27,867 bases of DNA from a virus, in IMG/VR virus record IMGVR_UViG_3300021083_000095, positions 1 to 27,867 of that record; one strand, given 5' to 3'. This document shows positions 11,703 through 20,746 of the stretch, piece after piece (the first letter of the stretch is position 1; every line of letters starts with the position of its first letter). The translations under genes and the position numbers were made by a program. The notes under the pieces are model-generated. The model had not been told where the DNA came from and ran no database searches. It saw only the letters and a list, made by a program, of their open reading frames with translations.

Positions 11703-13955
11703 ATGGCAATAGCTTCGTCTAGCAGCGACCAGAAGAGATTGAGCGCCGAGAAAGGCGTAAAGCTTCCGCGCATCACAAGCGGGATGAATCGCTTGCCGCA
11801 AATCGATCTGAAACCTGCCGACGATGATCGAAAAGAAGCAGCAGACGACAATAAAAAAAGCGAAGCAGATGACGCAAAAATCATCGGTGATGCCAAAAAG
11901 CGCTTCATTGCCGCCCGCAACGTAGAGGCAAAGAATCGCACCGAGGGAATTGAAGACCTCAAGTTTCTCAACAATGATCAGTGGAGCCAGTCGGACGCCA
12001 GCGCCAGAGCCGCAGAGGGTCGCCCATGCATCACCGAAAACAGACTGCTGACGTTCGCTAATCAAATTACGAACGATCAGCGCCAGAACCGCCCCAGCAT
12101 CAACATCTCGCCGATGGGCGACAAGGCCAGCAAGAAATCCGCAAAGATCGCCAAGGGCATGATTCGTGCCATTGAGCGCGACTCCAATGCTGACGTTGCC
12201 TATGACACAGGATTCCAAAGCGCGGTACATAATGGGTGGGGATATTGGCGCATCGCGTCCGAGTACGAGTCTGAGGATAGCTTTGATCAGGTTCTGAATA
12301 TTCTATCAGTTCCAAATCCGATGAATGTCTACATGGACCCGAATCGGACGCCATTCAAGCTCGATGCTCAATGGGCTTTCGTTACAGAAATGATGACGAA
12401 AGATGAATTCAAGCGCGAGTATCCGGATGCCTATCAAACACCGTGGGGCGAGGCCGGCGTAGGCGACTCGGACAAGGACTGGATAACGTCAGAAGAAGTT
12501 CGTGTGGCCGAATACTACTATTTCGAGCATGAAGACGCCGAGCTTGTGATGCTAAGTAACGGTCACAAAGGGTGGGAAGAAGATCTAGACGAGAGCGTTT
12601 TAGCTGACATTAAATCGGGCCGACTGGAAGTCATGTCGCGCCGCACCGTCAGCCGAAAAAAGCTGAAATGGTGCAAGATGACCGCCCTCGAAATTCTCGA
12701 TTCCAAGGACTGCGACGGCCAGTACATCCCGATTATTGAGTGCATTGGGACAATTCTCAACATCAACGGCAAGTTGACAAAGAAAGGCATCGTCCGGGAC
12801 GCAAAAGGTCCGCAGAAGATGCTCAATTATTACTCTACGCTCGAGACTGAAAATGTAGCGTTGCAGCCTAAAGCCCCTTGGATAATGGAAGAGGGTCAGA
12901 TAGAGGGTCATGAGGCAGAGTGGAAGCAATCTAATCGAAAATCCTTCGCGTATCTGACCTACAAAGGAACAACTGTTGATGGCAAACAAGCGCCTCCACC
13001 GCAACGGCAACCATTCCAAGGCCCTCCAGCAGCAATTCTTGCGGCAAAACAGGGGGCGCAGGAAGCGCTTAAAGCCGTCACCGGAATCAGATTCGACGCA
13101 ACCATGTCCGAGCGCATGCAGGACGAGTCCGGCCGAGCAATTCGAGAACTGAACCGCAACGCCAACTTAGGCGCGTATCACTTCATCGATAACTTCGGTC
13201 GCGCGCTGAAAAACACCGGCATCGTGCTGATGGATTTGATCCCATACAAGTACGATACGCGCCGAATCGTCTCGATACTTGATGAATCCGGAGAGGATGA
13301 TCGCATTGTCATCGATCCGAATCTGCAGCAAGCGCACTCGGAAGCTATAGGACGCACGCCTGAGTCCAATCAGCCAAAGAAAATCAGCCTGTTCAACCCG
13401 AAAATCGGGCGCTATCAAGTCACGGTCACTATCGGACCGAGCTACGCAACCAAGCGGATCGAAGCCGCTGAATCTCAAATAGATTTCTTGAAAGCTGTGC
13501 CGCAACTGGCTCCGGTCCTGGCCGATCTTGTTGCAAAAAACAGCGATTGGGATGGTGCAGATGAGTTCGCCGCGCGCATCGCTAAGACTCTTCCTCCGAA
13601 TCTTCTTGCGCCAAGTCGCGATGATATGTCTCCGCAAACGCAGGCGCTTGTCCAGTCGATGCAGTCGCAAATCATGCAGATGAATCAGCAGATGATGATG
13701 ATGAACAAAGAACTTGTAGATCGCCAGAAGGACCGCGATGTAATGTACACACAAATCAACAGCAAGCACGAAACAGATATGGCAAAAGTCGTGACGACTC
13801 TTGAGGCAAAAATGCAAGACGTTGCCGCAAAGAGAGATGCAACGATGCAGGGAACCATTGGACGCCAACTGGCCGAGCTTTCCAAGGCCATATCGCAGGC
13901 TGTGCAGCCACAGAATACGCAACAAAACTTACCGGCTGGTTCACAACCGGGATAA
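11703..13955 (+). CDS. P22-type portal protein
   Basis: With the start at 11703 this is 750 residues, close to P22 gp1 (725). The N-terminal part has FIAARNVEAKNRTEGIEDLK then FLNNDQWS, a pattern of the P22 portal family, followed by ENRLLTFANQITNDQRQNRP and a Gly-Trp-Gly-Tyr-Trp core (NGWGYWRI). The last 150 residues form a long helix with Gln/Met-rich MQMNQQMMMMNKEL, like the P22 portal barrel. Twelve copies of such proteins form the DNA channel at the prohead vertex. The frame stays open back to 11583 (TTG) with ATG at 11643, but neither has a ribosome-binding site and that DNA borders the methyltransferase remnant. Confidence 0.88.
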   Translation: MAIASSSSDQKRLSAEKGVKLPRITSGMNRLPQIDLKPADDDRKEAADDNKKSEADDAKIIGDAKKRFIAARNVEAKNRTEGIEDLKFLNNDQWSQSDASARAAEGRPCITENRLLTFANQITNDQRQNRPSINISPMGDKASKKSAKIAKGMIRAIERDSNADVAYDTGFQSAVHNGWGYWRIASEYESEDSFDQVLNILSVPNPMNVYMDPNRTPFKLDAQWAFVTEMMTKDEFKREYPDAYQTPWGEAGVGDSDKDWITSEEVRVAEYYYFEHEDAELVMLSNGHKGWEEDLDESVLADIKSGRLEVMSRRTVSRKKLKWCKMTALEILDSKDCDGQYIPIIECIGTILNINGKLTKKGIVRDAKGPQKMLNYYSTLETENVALQPKAPWIMEEGQIEGHEAEWKQSNRKSFAYLTYKGTTVDGKQAPPPQRQPFQGPPAAILAAKQGAQEALKAVTGIRFDATMSERMQDESGRAIRELNRNANLGAYHFIDNFGRALKNTGIVLMDLIPYKYDTRRIVSILDESGEDDRIVIDPNLQQAHSEAIGRTPESNQPKKISLFNPKIGRYQVTVTIGPSYATKRIEAAESQIDFLKAVPQLAPVLADLVAKNSDWDGADEFAARIAKTLPPNLLAPSRDDMSPQTQALVQSMQSQIMQMNQQMMMMNKELVDRQKDRDVMYTQINSKHETDMAKVVTTLEAKMQDVAAKRDATMQGTIGRQLAELSKAISQAVQPQNTQQNLPAGSQPG

Positions 13956-13970
13956 TCCTTGGAGAAAATC

Positions 13971-15071
13971 ATGGCAGTAGAAACATTATCGGCAGTCGCA
14001 GCAGTTACGCCAGAAATAGTATCGAAAGAACTATCGATGAACGAATACGCCGCCCAGCGCGAAGCTGAAATGCGTGGCGCAAAGCCGACAGCAAAACCCG
14101 CTGCAGTCGCAACCGACGAAACCACCGCCGCCGCCACGGATAAAACCGCCGCCGCCACGGAAGAGAAAATTGATGGCGAACAGACCACTGAGGATTCAGC
14201 AACCACAGAAAATGATGAAGTTGAAGTTGAGGACACGCATCCAGCCAAGAAAAGCATCAACAAGAAATTTGAAAAGCTGACCAATCGGGCCAAGGAAGCG
14301 AAGGCAGAAGCCGAGACGCAGAAGGCTGCAGCGGAAAAGGCATCGCAAGAAGTTGCTGATCTCAAAGCAGAACTCGAAAGAGCCAAGCAGGAATACGCCG
14401 ACGCAGCCAAAGCGGCGATCCCTGTCGTAAAACCTGCTGCCGATGACCCTGTTCCAGTTCGCACAGACTTCGATGATCCAGACGAATACACGGCAGCGTT
14501 GAGTTCGCATGCCGCCCGTTCGGCTATCAGAGAGTCCGCCGAAGCTGCGCTGAAAGCGGCCAAGGATCGCGAGCAGGAACTAACAAAGGCGCAGGAAACG
14601 GCGCGCCAGGCGAAGGCGCAAGAACAAGTCGCGCAGTTGCATGCGACTTTTAACGAGCGCCAAACCAAGGCTCTTGAAGAGTTTCCGGACTATCAGCAAA
14701 AGGTTCTCGAAAACGAAACATTGGTGCTTGAAATTCCGGTGTTTTTCTCGATCGAGAAAGCAGAGCTTGGCCCGCAGTTGCTCTATCACTTGGCAAGCAA
14801 TCCGGCTGAAGCCAAAAACCTCAACGATTTACACCGCGCCAATCCAGTAGACGCCTTGATTCGCATCGGCGAATTGCAGGCAGAACTGCGGCAGGCACGA
14901 AAACCCAAAGTCAGTAAAGCGGCTCCGGTCATCAAGACGGTCGGCAATCGCGCAAGCCCTGAACGCAAGAGTTTGAACGATATGTCGATGGAAGAGTACG
15001 CGACGATGCGGGAAGAACAAGACAGACAAGCGGCCATTCAACGAGCAAATCGGAGATTTGGCAAAACCTAA
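13971..15071 (+). CDS. Scaffolding protein
   Basis: A 366-residue, strongly charged and helical protein, rich in Ala, Glu, Lys and Gln, placed between portal and coat as in P22 (gp8, 303 residues). An acidic, Thr/Ala-rich N-terminus contains a duplicated TAAAT unit. The central coiled coil runs about 90-140 and again about 185-230. The C-terminus is basic (ERKSLNDMSMEEYATMREEQ, then RRFGKT), consistent with coat binding. GGAG six bases before the ATG at 13971 decides the start. It would guide coat assembly and leave before or during packaging. Confidence 0.75.
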   Translation: MAVETLSAVAAVTPEIVSKELSMNEYAAQREAEMRGAKPTAKPAAVATDETTAAATDKTAAATEEKIDGEQTTEDSATTENDEVEVEDTHPAKKSINKKFEKLTNRAKEAKAEAETQKAAAEKASQEVADLKAELERAKQEYADAAKAAIPVVKPAADDPVPVRTDFDDPDEYTAALSSHAARSAIRESAEAALKAAKDREQELTKAQETARQAKAQEQVAQLHATFNERQTKALEEFPDYQQKVLENETLVLEIPVFFSIEKAELGPQLLYHLASNPAEAKNLNDLHRANPVDALIRIGELQAELRQARKPKVSKAAPVIKTVGNRASPERKSLNDMSMEEYATMREEQDRQAAIQRANRRFGKT

Positions 15072-15075
15072 TCGA

Positions 15076-15093
15076 GCAGGGTAAAGGCCCTGC
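15076..15093 (+). promoter_or_regulatory. Hairpin between scaffold and coat genes
   Basis: GCAGGG and CCCTGC pair around the loop TAAAGG in the 43-base gap before the coat gene. There is no T-run, so a full terminator is unlikely. It could protect the 3' part of the message or partly lower read-through, setting the scaffold to coat ratio. Confidence 0.4.
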
Positions 15094-15114
15094 CATATTT
15101 ACAAGGAAATCATC

Positions 15115-16305
15115 ATGTCAAATGACGTTTTATTGACGCCGAGTGTCATCAGCATGGAATCGCTGGTTATTCTCACAAACAACCTCGTCATGGCGGGGCG
15201 CGTGAACCGGCAGTTTGAAGATCAGATGGGCGCCAAGATCGGCACCACGCTGACCATTCGCAAGCCGAACAAATTCATCGTGTCCGAAGGTGCGGGCTTG
15301 CAGGTTCAAGATATTATCGAACCTTCTACCAGCATCACCATCACCAATCAGTCGCACGTTGACTTCCAGTTCGGAACGTCGGCGCTAACCCTGGTTGTCG
15401 AAGAATTTCGCGAGCGCTATCTGAAACCGGCAATGGAAAAGCTGGCAAACCGGATCGATCGCGGCGTTCTTTTCAACATTCCGAACGTGTACAACGAAGT
15501 TGGCACGCCAGGCATCACTCCAAATGCATTCTCGTTCATTGCGAACGTCGCGCAACGCCTGGATGAAGAAGCGGCCCCTCAACAAGATCGCACCCTGGTG
15601 CTGAATCCGAAAGCTTATTGGGGCATCACGGTGGGCATTTCGACTGTGTACGTTCAGTCGGTGGCAGAACCTGGATTCAAAGGTTACATCCCAAACATCG
15701 CGAATTTCGAGATCTATCAAGATCAAAACGTTCCGACACAGACAACCGGCTCTTATGCTGGTACGCCTGTGGTTCAGGGTGCCGGGCAAACTGGATCGAT
15801 CTTGAATACAAACGGATGGACAGCAAGCATCGCCAGTTTGTTGAACGTCGGCGACGTTTTCACGATTTCCAACGTCAACGCGGTCAACCCCGAATCGCTG
15901 GCATCAACCGGATCATTGCGCAACTTCGTTGTCACTGCGGCGGCTTCTTCTAATTCTAGTGGCGCGGCTGCGTTGTCGATCTATCCGCCAATCACCACAA
16001 CCGGCGCATATCAGACAGTTGATAGTGCTCCAGTATCAGGCGCCACAATTACGGTCATTTCCGGTTCGTCCGGTCAGACCTACACGAAGAACATAGGATT
16101 CTGCAGGGACGCCTTTGGACTCGTCACGGTGCCACTGATCATGCCTGACGGCGTTGATTTCAAGGCCCAGGAAGTATTCAAAGGCGTCAGCCTCCGCGTG
16201 ATTCGCGCATACGACATCAACAACGACGTATTGCCGACTCGTATCGACGTTCTGTGGGGTACGGCAACGTACTATCCGGAATTGGCCTGCCGTCTAACGA
16301 ACTAA
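15115..16305 (+). CDS. P22-type major coat protein
   Basis: The 396-residue product matches the P22 coat (gp5) family. It starts LTPSVISMESLVILTNNLVM and continues GRVNRQFEDQMGAKIGTTLT, the N-terminal arm and first strands. Later FKGVSLRVIRAYDINND and RIDVLWGTATYYPELACRL close the fold as in P22. A variable region of about residues 215-315, rich in Ser, Thr and Ala, sits where the P22 telokin-like insertion domain is found. It is slightly shorter than P22 coat (430). A good AAGGA precedes the start. It forms the icosahedral shell with HK97 fold. Confidence 0.9.
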   Translation: MSNDVLLTPSVISMESLVILTNNLVMAGRVNRQFEDQMGAKIGTTLTIRKPNKFIVSEGAGLQVQDIIEPSTSITITNQSHVDFQFGTSALTLVVEEFRERYLKPAMEKLANRIDRGVLFNIPNVYNEVGTPGITPNAFSFIANVAQRLDEEAAPQQDRTLVLNPKAYWGITVGISTVYVQSVAEPGFKGYIPNIANFEIYQDQNVPTQTTGSYAGTPVVQGAGQTGSILNTNGWTASIASLLNVGDVFTISNVNAVNPESLASTGSLRNFVVTAAASSNSSGAAALSIYPPITTTGAYQTVDSAPVSGATITVISGSSGQTYTKNIGFCRDAFGLVTVPLIMPDGVDFKAQEVFKGVSLRVIRAYDINNDVLPTRIDVLWGTATYYPELACRLTN

Positions 16306-16315
16306 GAGATCAATC

Positions 16316-16519
16316 ATGGATGAAAACGAGATCAAGCGCGAACCACTTTATCAGGTGTGGGCAACGGAAACAAAGACCGGGCAATTAGTCCCGATGCCTA
16401 TGTTCCCGCGCGTCATGCTTGAAACGGCAGAAGAGTACGTTTCTACGGTCAAGGCAATGATTTCGACCGGCAAAGAGAAGCGATACACAGAGCCGCAGGC
16501 GTTGCGCCATCTCGGTTAA
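16316..16519 (+). CDS. Small protein between coat and decoration genes
   Basis: A 67-residue protein, MDENEIKREPLYQVWATETK then GQLVPMPMFPRVMLE and a helical end. Small proteins of this type occur right after coat genes in several phage groups. It begins ten bases after the coat stop. I know of no assigned function. Confidence 0.6.
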   Translation: MDENEIKREPLYQVWATETKTGQLVPMPMFPRVMLETAEEYVSTVKAMISTGKEKRYTEPQALRHLG

Positions 16520-16549
16520 GTCCAACTCAACCATTTGGAGAAATAAATC

Positions 16550-17929
16550 ATGGCTATTGCAACTCAACTCACCGGCACTACGACACAGTTTGCATCTGTG
16601 CGCGAGTTGTCGGATCAAAACTCACAAGGCACGGTCCTTGGCGATACCGCCTCTGACTTGATCAGTTTTTATGGCGGGCCAACTATTGCGCAACAAAACG
16701 TTGGCCCGGCAAATATACTGGCCGGCTCGGTCTATGACACCAGTCTGCTGACCAAGTATCAACTGACCAATGCAACGGTAGCGGTTGCCGCAACGACTAC
16801 CGCCGAGGTCACGACCACCGTTTGCACGGGTCTGCTGACCACTGATGTGGTTGCGGTGAACAAGCCAACAACCACATCAGGCATCGGCGTTGCCAGTTAT
16901 CGCGTGACTGCTGCCAACAAGATTGGACTCGGTTACATAAACGTCAGTTCCGGCCAGATCACCACGTCTGCAGAAACCTACGATGTCATCGGCATCAGCT
17001 CGAACTTGACTGCAACTACGGCATTGAGTCCAATCGCTTGCGCCGCAACCACGACCAACGAACAGTTTTTCAGCGTGGCTGGTGCAACCATTGGATCGCT
17101 TCCCATCGTCAATAAGCCGACTCTGCAAGCTGGTTTGGCTATCGGCAATGTGCGCGTGGCATCGGAAGGTGTTGTGGCGGTTACATTCGGCAACGTCAGT
17201 TCTGGTGCAATCACTCCGACTGCGGCTGAAACATATTCCTTCGCGTTTGTTCCGACGCTTGCGCCGGCATCGAATGCGCTGGTTTATAACATCAGCCAGG
17301 CCTCTACCGCCGTCGCCGCGTCCAGCACCGCAGAAGTTACCACTGCTGTTACTGGTCTGCTCGCCGCTGACGTGATTACCGGCGTTTCCAAGCCAAGCTA
17401 TCAAGCTGGATTGGGTGTCGCTGGGTATCGCATTTCGTCTGCTGGAAACGCGGCTGTGACGATGATGAATGTTAGTTCGGCTGTTACCAGCACGAACGAA
17501 ACATACGCGATTACGGTTGAACGCACCAACGCCAAGGCGCCGTTCGTTGTAACCACTGCCACGATCACATCAACGACCGCCGTCGCCGCATCTAGTTCGT
17601 CAGAGCAAACCTTTACGGTCAATGCCTTATTGAGCGGTTCGACTTCGGTACTGGTATCGAAGCCGTCGCACACTCCCGGCCTGATTATCGGCGGCGCGCG
17701 TGTCTCGGCCGCAAGCACGGTTGCAATCAACTTCGTCAACATCAGCGGCGCATCCATCACGCCGCCGTCCGAGGTCTACACAATCGGCTATGTTCCTTTG
17801 GTTGGCCCTGGTGCGGTTGCAACTACCGGCACATCTCAATCGATTCAAGTCGGGGTGAATGCGCTGACTAGTTCGGTGAAGGATTTGCGCAATATCCTGT
17901 TGCAACTGAACCTTAACGCAGCAACGTAA
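16550..17929 (+). CDS. Repeat-containing capsid decoration-like protein
   Basis: A 459-residue protein. The first 60 residues (QFASVRELSDQNSQGTVLGD then LISFYGGPTIAQQ) look like a phage head or decoration protein base. Residues about 75-415 form four repeats of about 80-90 residues. Each has a Thr/Ala-rich strand, a Lys-Pro pair (105-106, 189-190, 281-282, 371-372), a Gly-rich turn and an NxSS- or NISG-type segment. Beta-sandwich domains of Ig-like type are likely. The C-terminus (VKDLRNILLQLNLN) is helical. A strong terminator follows. Outer-shell exposure is inferred; a fibre or tail part remains possible. Confidence 0.65.
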   Translation: MAIATQLTGTTTQFASVRELSDQNSQGTVLGDTASDLISFYGGPTIAQQNVGPANILAGSVYDTSLLTKYQLTNATVAVAATTTAEVTTTVCTGLLTTDVVAVNKPTTTSGIGVASYRVTAANKIGLGYINVSSGQITTSAETYDVIGISSNLTATTALSPIACAATTTNEQFFSVAGATIGSLPIVNKPTLQAGLAIGNVRVASEGVVAVTFGNVSSGAITPTAAETYSFAFVPTLAPASNALVYNISQASTAVAASSTAEVTTAVTGLLAADVITGVSKPSYQAGLGVAGYRISSAGNAAVTMMNVSSAVTSTNETYAITVERTNAKAPFVVTTATITSTTAVAASSSSEQTFTVNALLSGSTSVLVSKPSHTPGLIIGGARVSAASTVAINFVNISGASITPPSEVYTIGYVPLVGPGAVATTGTSQSIQVGVNALTSSVKDLRNILLQLNLNAAT

Positions 17930-17935
17930 CAGTTG

Positions 17936-17961
17936 GGCGGGGTTTCGGCCCCGCCTTTTTT
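17936..17961 (+). terminator. Rho-independent terminator
   Basis: GGCGGGG (17936-17942) pairs perfectly with CCCCGCC (17949-17955) around the loop TTTCGG and is followed by TTTTTT. It follows the decoration gene and would lower transcription of the genes downstream relative to coat and scaffold. Confidence 0.9.
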
Positions 17962-17984
17962 AAACGTAGCAAATGGAGATCGAA

Positions 17985-18875
17985 ATGACTGAAGAAATCA
18001 AAGAAATGCACCCGGTAATTGAAAAAGGTATCGCTGATCGATTAGATCGACGCAAAGCACAAAAAGACAAGTTTCCAACCATCAAACTGATGATCGCAAC
18101 ACCGTATTACATGCAGACTGCATTCGCCAGGTATGCCGATAGCTTGATCGAGACCGCGCGGGTACTCGAAATGTCCAGCATGCCGTGGCAGAAGCATTCG
18201 ATCATGGGGGATTCCTACATTGACCGAGCCAAAAACAGCATCGTCGCTGATTTCCTTGAATCCGATTGCACGGATTTGCTGATGATCGACAGCGATATGT
18301 CATTCCACCCGCAAGCAGTAGTGCGCATGATCGGCCACCCACAGCAAATCGTTGGCGGATTTTTCCCGATGAAGGGCGCTTACGGGACATTTGCCGGCGT
18401 ACTGAAACCCGATGAAGACGACAACATTCCAGGAGTGAAGGAATGCGTAGAGCTTGAAGACGGATCGTGTCTGTTCAGGGCATTATTGATCCCTGGCGGA
18501 TTCCTGCGAATCAAGCGCGATGTATTGGAGCGCTTCGCCGATCACTATCCGGAACTGGTATATCAAGACCCTCTTGCCAATCAACTGAAGCCGGATCGGG
18601 TGTACACCAGTTTTTTCGAGTGCATGGTGCATGACCACGTTCGCTACGGTGAAGACGCTACGTTCTGCCGGCGCATGCGCGAAATGGGAGAAGACTTGTG
18701 GTGTGACCCAAACATTCATTTCGGCCACACCGGAATGAAGACCTACGAAGGTAATTTCCATCAATCTCTGCTTAAGCCGCAAGAAGAACTGGACAAGATC
18801 TACGCCGATCGACAAGCGCTCGCCGAATCTGTTAAGGCATACCGCATCGAACCGGAGGAACAATGCGCTTCCTGA
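17985..18875 (+). CDS. Glycosyltransferase-like protein (GT-A fold)
   Basis: A 296-residue protein. The segment IKLMIATPYYMQTAF begins a GT-A nucleotide-sugar fold, and LLMIDSDMSFHP contains the DxD metal-binding motif (residues about 102-104). Later HDHVRYGEDATFCRRMREMG resembles the acceptor or 'ED' region found in related enzymes. The start at 17985 has GGAG six bases upstream. It overlaps the methyltransferase gene start by 13 bases, so the two probably act together. Sugar donor and acceptor are unknown. In phages such enzymes modify host surface glycans, virion proteins or DNA. Confidence 0.75.
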   Translation: MTEEIKEMHPVIEKGIADRLDRRKAQKDKFPTIKLMIATPYYMQTAFARYADSLIETARVLEMSSMPWQKHSIMGDSYIDRAKNSIVADFLESDCTDLLMIDSDMSFHPQAVVRMIGHPQQIVGGFFPMKGAYGTFAGVLKPDEDDNIPGVKECVELEDGSCLFRALLIPGGFLRIKRDVLERFADHYPELVYQDPLANQLKPDRVYTSFFECMVHDHVRYGEDATFCRRMREMGEDLWCDPNIHFGHTGMKTYEGNFHQSLLKPQEELDKIYADRQALAESVKAYRIEPEEQCAS

Positions 18876-19456
18876 ACGTCGGCGGTGGCAGCAAACGCAT
18901 CGCAGTGCCTGCGCACTTCGCGGAGTACGAACATGTCCTGCTAGATATTGATCCATCATCCGAGGCAGACATTATCTGCGATGCTCTAGAGATCAAGGAT
19001 CGTATCGCGCAGGATGGATACGATGCCGTGTATTGCTCGCACAACCTTGAGCATTATCACCGCCACCACACGGCGAAAATACTTGATTCGTTCAAGTACA
19101 TTCTCGCCGGGGATGGTTTCGTAGAAATTCATGTGCCGAACATGCAGGACGTGGTTGATGCAATCGCTGCTGGCGCCGACATCGAAGACGTTGCCTATAT
19201 CTCCAAAGCAGGACCGATCAAGTACGTGGACATGATTTATGGCCTAAGCGCTCAGATAGAGTCCAGCGGTAACGACTTTATGTGCCACAAAAACGGCTTC
19301 ACGCCGAAATCTCTCGGAAACGCGCTGTTTTCTGCCGGATTTACCAACGTGTTCATTGGTGCCAATAAATCGGCGATGGAAATCGTCGCCTTCGCATTCA
19401 AACGCAAACCTTCCGACCGCCAAATGGAAGAACTCAAGTTAAAGGACGCAAAATGA
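18863..19456 (+). CDS. SAM-dependent methyltransferase (class I)
   Basis: A 197-residue protein. It has a motif I-like SAM loop, LNVGGGSKRI (4-13), an acidic end of strand 2 (LLDIDP at 26-31), and YDAVYCSHNLEHY (53-65), the motif IV/post-I pattern of Methyltransf_11-type small-molecule and glycan methyltransferases. It does not have DNA methyltransferase motifs. The gene overlaps the glycosyltransferase gene, so methylation of the same glycan product is a reasonable inference. The start at 18863 has a GGAGGA just upstream. Confidence 0.75.
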   Translation: MRFLNVGGGSKRIAVPAHFAEYEHVLLDIDPSSEADIICDALEIKDRIAQDGYDAVYCSHNLEHYHRHHTAKILDSFKYILAGDGFVEIHVPNMQDVVDAIAAGADIEDVAYISKAGPIKYVDMIYGLSAQIESSGNDFMCHKNGFTPKSLGNALFSAGFTNVFIGANKSAMEIVAFAFKRKPSDRQMEELKLKDAK

Positions 19457-19959
19457 GCAAGTTACAAGACATTTTTACCTCCGTTGAAAATCAATTGCAA
19501 TGGGGGCCGGCGCTGAAGCCGTTTTTTCTGGAATTGATCACAGAGATCGACGCGCTCAATGCGCAGATTGCCGGATTGGCGCCACTCAAGGCCAAATACG
19601 ACGAAAGTTTGGAATTTCAGAAAGCTTATGATGCGAATCAAGCGCAACAGATTGCTAGTATCCAACCGCTGACCTTGCAGCAAGTCGAAGCCGATCCAGA
19701 AATCAAAGCGGTCGAACAATCAGAAACTGACGATGAATCGAAAGTTTCCGCACTTTCCGCCGTCGTTTCCGCACTTGAAACAAAACTGGATGGCGCATTG
19801 CATGGCCTTGCGTCACTCGTATCATCCGAACAAGCGCAAGAAGCGCAACCAGTTGCAGCGGGGCCGGTGCAAACGCCGTCTCCTTCGGTCTCCACGGCTC
19901 AACCTGAGCCGGCACCCGCTGCACCGACTTCCGAACCTACACCTGGAGTGGTATCATGA
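19453..19959 (+). CDS. Coiled-coil protein with Pro-rich tail
   Basis: A 168-residue protein overlapping the methyltransferase stop (ATGA). Residues 1-60 are helical (FFLELITEIDALNAQIAGLA), and a second helical stretch spans about 95-125. Residues 130-168 are Pro, Ala, Ser and Thr-rich with no Lys, so probably disordered. It ends sharing four bases with the next gene. No family is recognised. An internal or structural protein is a guess. Confidence 0.55.
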   Translation: MSKLQDIFTSVENQLQWGPALKPFFLELITEIDALNAQIAGLAPLKAKYDESLEFQKAYDANQAQQIASIQPLTLQQVEADPEIKAVEQSETDDESKVSALSAVVSALETKLDGALHGLASLVSSEQAQEAQPVAAGPVQTPSPSVSTAQPEPAPAAPTSEPTPGVVS

Positions 19960-20465
19960 ACCAATTCAATGAATACCCGAAGCTGATGAAGCACCCTGGT
20001 CATCGTCCGGCGCAATGGAAGAAGCTAGAAGGAAAAGGTGTTGGCCTATTCAGTCCGGACACCGTGATGACTGCCGCCGAACTATTCGCCGACGTGACGG
20101 TTTCGACACTGGATCAGGAAAAGCAATATGCAGCACGCGGGTATCGTCCGAGCGGTATTGCTGACCCTGAACAATACGAACAGGCTTTTCTTGAATCATC
20201 TCCGAACGGATACATTTTTCAGGAATTCCCGAAAATGAAGTATCACGCTCTGCAAGCGCCGGTCATTGTGAATGACAAGCAAGAAGAAAAGGCTTTAGGT
20301 GCCGGCTGGCATGACATGCCGGTGGAAGCCACAGAGGATGACTTTATCGCCGCCGAATCTCAGAACGATGAGACAAATCAAGTGGCAGCAGAGTTGGAAT
20401 CGTCCGAAAAGCTCGATAAGAGGTCAAAAGCATATCGGAATTCTCTTAAAGCGCAACACGCATAA
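19956..20465 (+). CDS. Hypothetical protein
   Basis: A 169-residue protein. It contains EYPKLMKHPGHRPAQW, PNGYIFQEFPKMKYHA, VIVNDKQEEKALGAGWHDMP and a charged C-terminus. The segment in which a 'VNDxxEE..LGxGWH' pattern follows an 'FPKxxYH' pattern recurs in small phage proteins of unknown function, which makes it a probable structural or assembly-associated protein. It starts inside the previous stop (ATGA). I cannot assign a role. Confidence 0.6.
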   Translation: MNQFNEYPKLMKHPGHRPAQWKKLEGKGVGLFSPDTVMTAAELFADVTVSTLDQEKQYAARGYRPSGIADPEQYEQAFLESSPNGYIFQEFPKMKYHALQAPVIVNDKQEEKALGAGWHDMPVEATEDDFIAAESQNDETNQVAAELESSEKLDKRSKAYRNSLKAQHA

Positions 20466-20473
20466 GGACCATC

Positions 20474-20746
20474 ATGGACGCATCAAAACTACCAATGCCG
20501 ATTGGCGTTGACATGAAAAAAATCCTGCCAGAAGGGATTAGAGAACTTTGCACTTACGATCCTCAAAGCGATGGATTCATTGCTCGGTGGGATACGGTTA
20601 TCAATGGCAAACAGTTTCATGTAATCGAATACCAATCATCATATATTGGCGCGAATAAGATTGGTGTGGATGAATGGCTTTCACGTCTTCGTCCTGCAGC
20701 GATTGCAACACTCAAAGAAATCGAAGACCACTCGACGGCGGCATAA
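20474..20746 (+). CDS. Small hypothetical protein
   Basis: A 90-residue protein: MDASKLPMPIGVDMKKILPE, then an alternating strand-like middle (FIARWDTVINGKQFHVIEYQ) and a C-terminal helix. It starts eight bases after the previous stop with AAGGA upstream. The next gene begins with GTG directly after its stop, so they are co-translated. No family is recognised. Confidence 0.55.
   Translation: MDASKLPMPIGVDMKKILPEGIRELCTYDPQSDGFIARWDTVINGKQFHVIEYQSSYIGANKIGVDEWLSRLRPAAIATLKEIEDHSTAA

Noticed and set aside
13167-13925. Leftward frame of 252 codons inside the portal gene
   Set aside because: His/Arg/Leu-rich complement of the portal coding sequence; no motif and no operon context.
14124-14161. 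Duplicated 17-base GCC-rich unit in the scaffold gene
   Set aside because: Real, but only a short codon-level repeat encoding a TAAAT unit; no further structure.
13685-14668. Long leftward frame (327 codons) opposite portal end and scaffold
   Set aside because: Ser/Ala/Cys-rich shadow of Ala/Glu codons in the scaffold gene; no start signals or family features.
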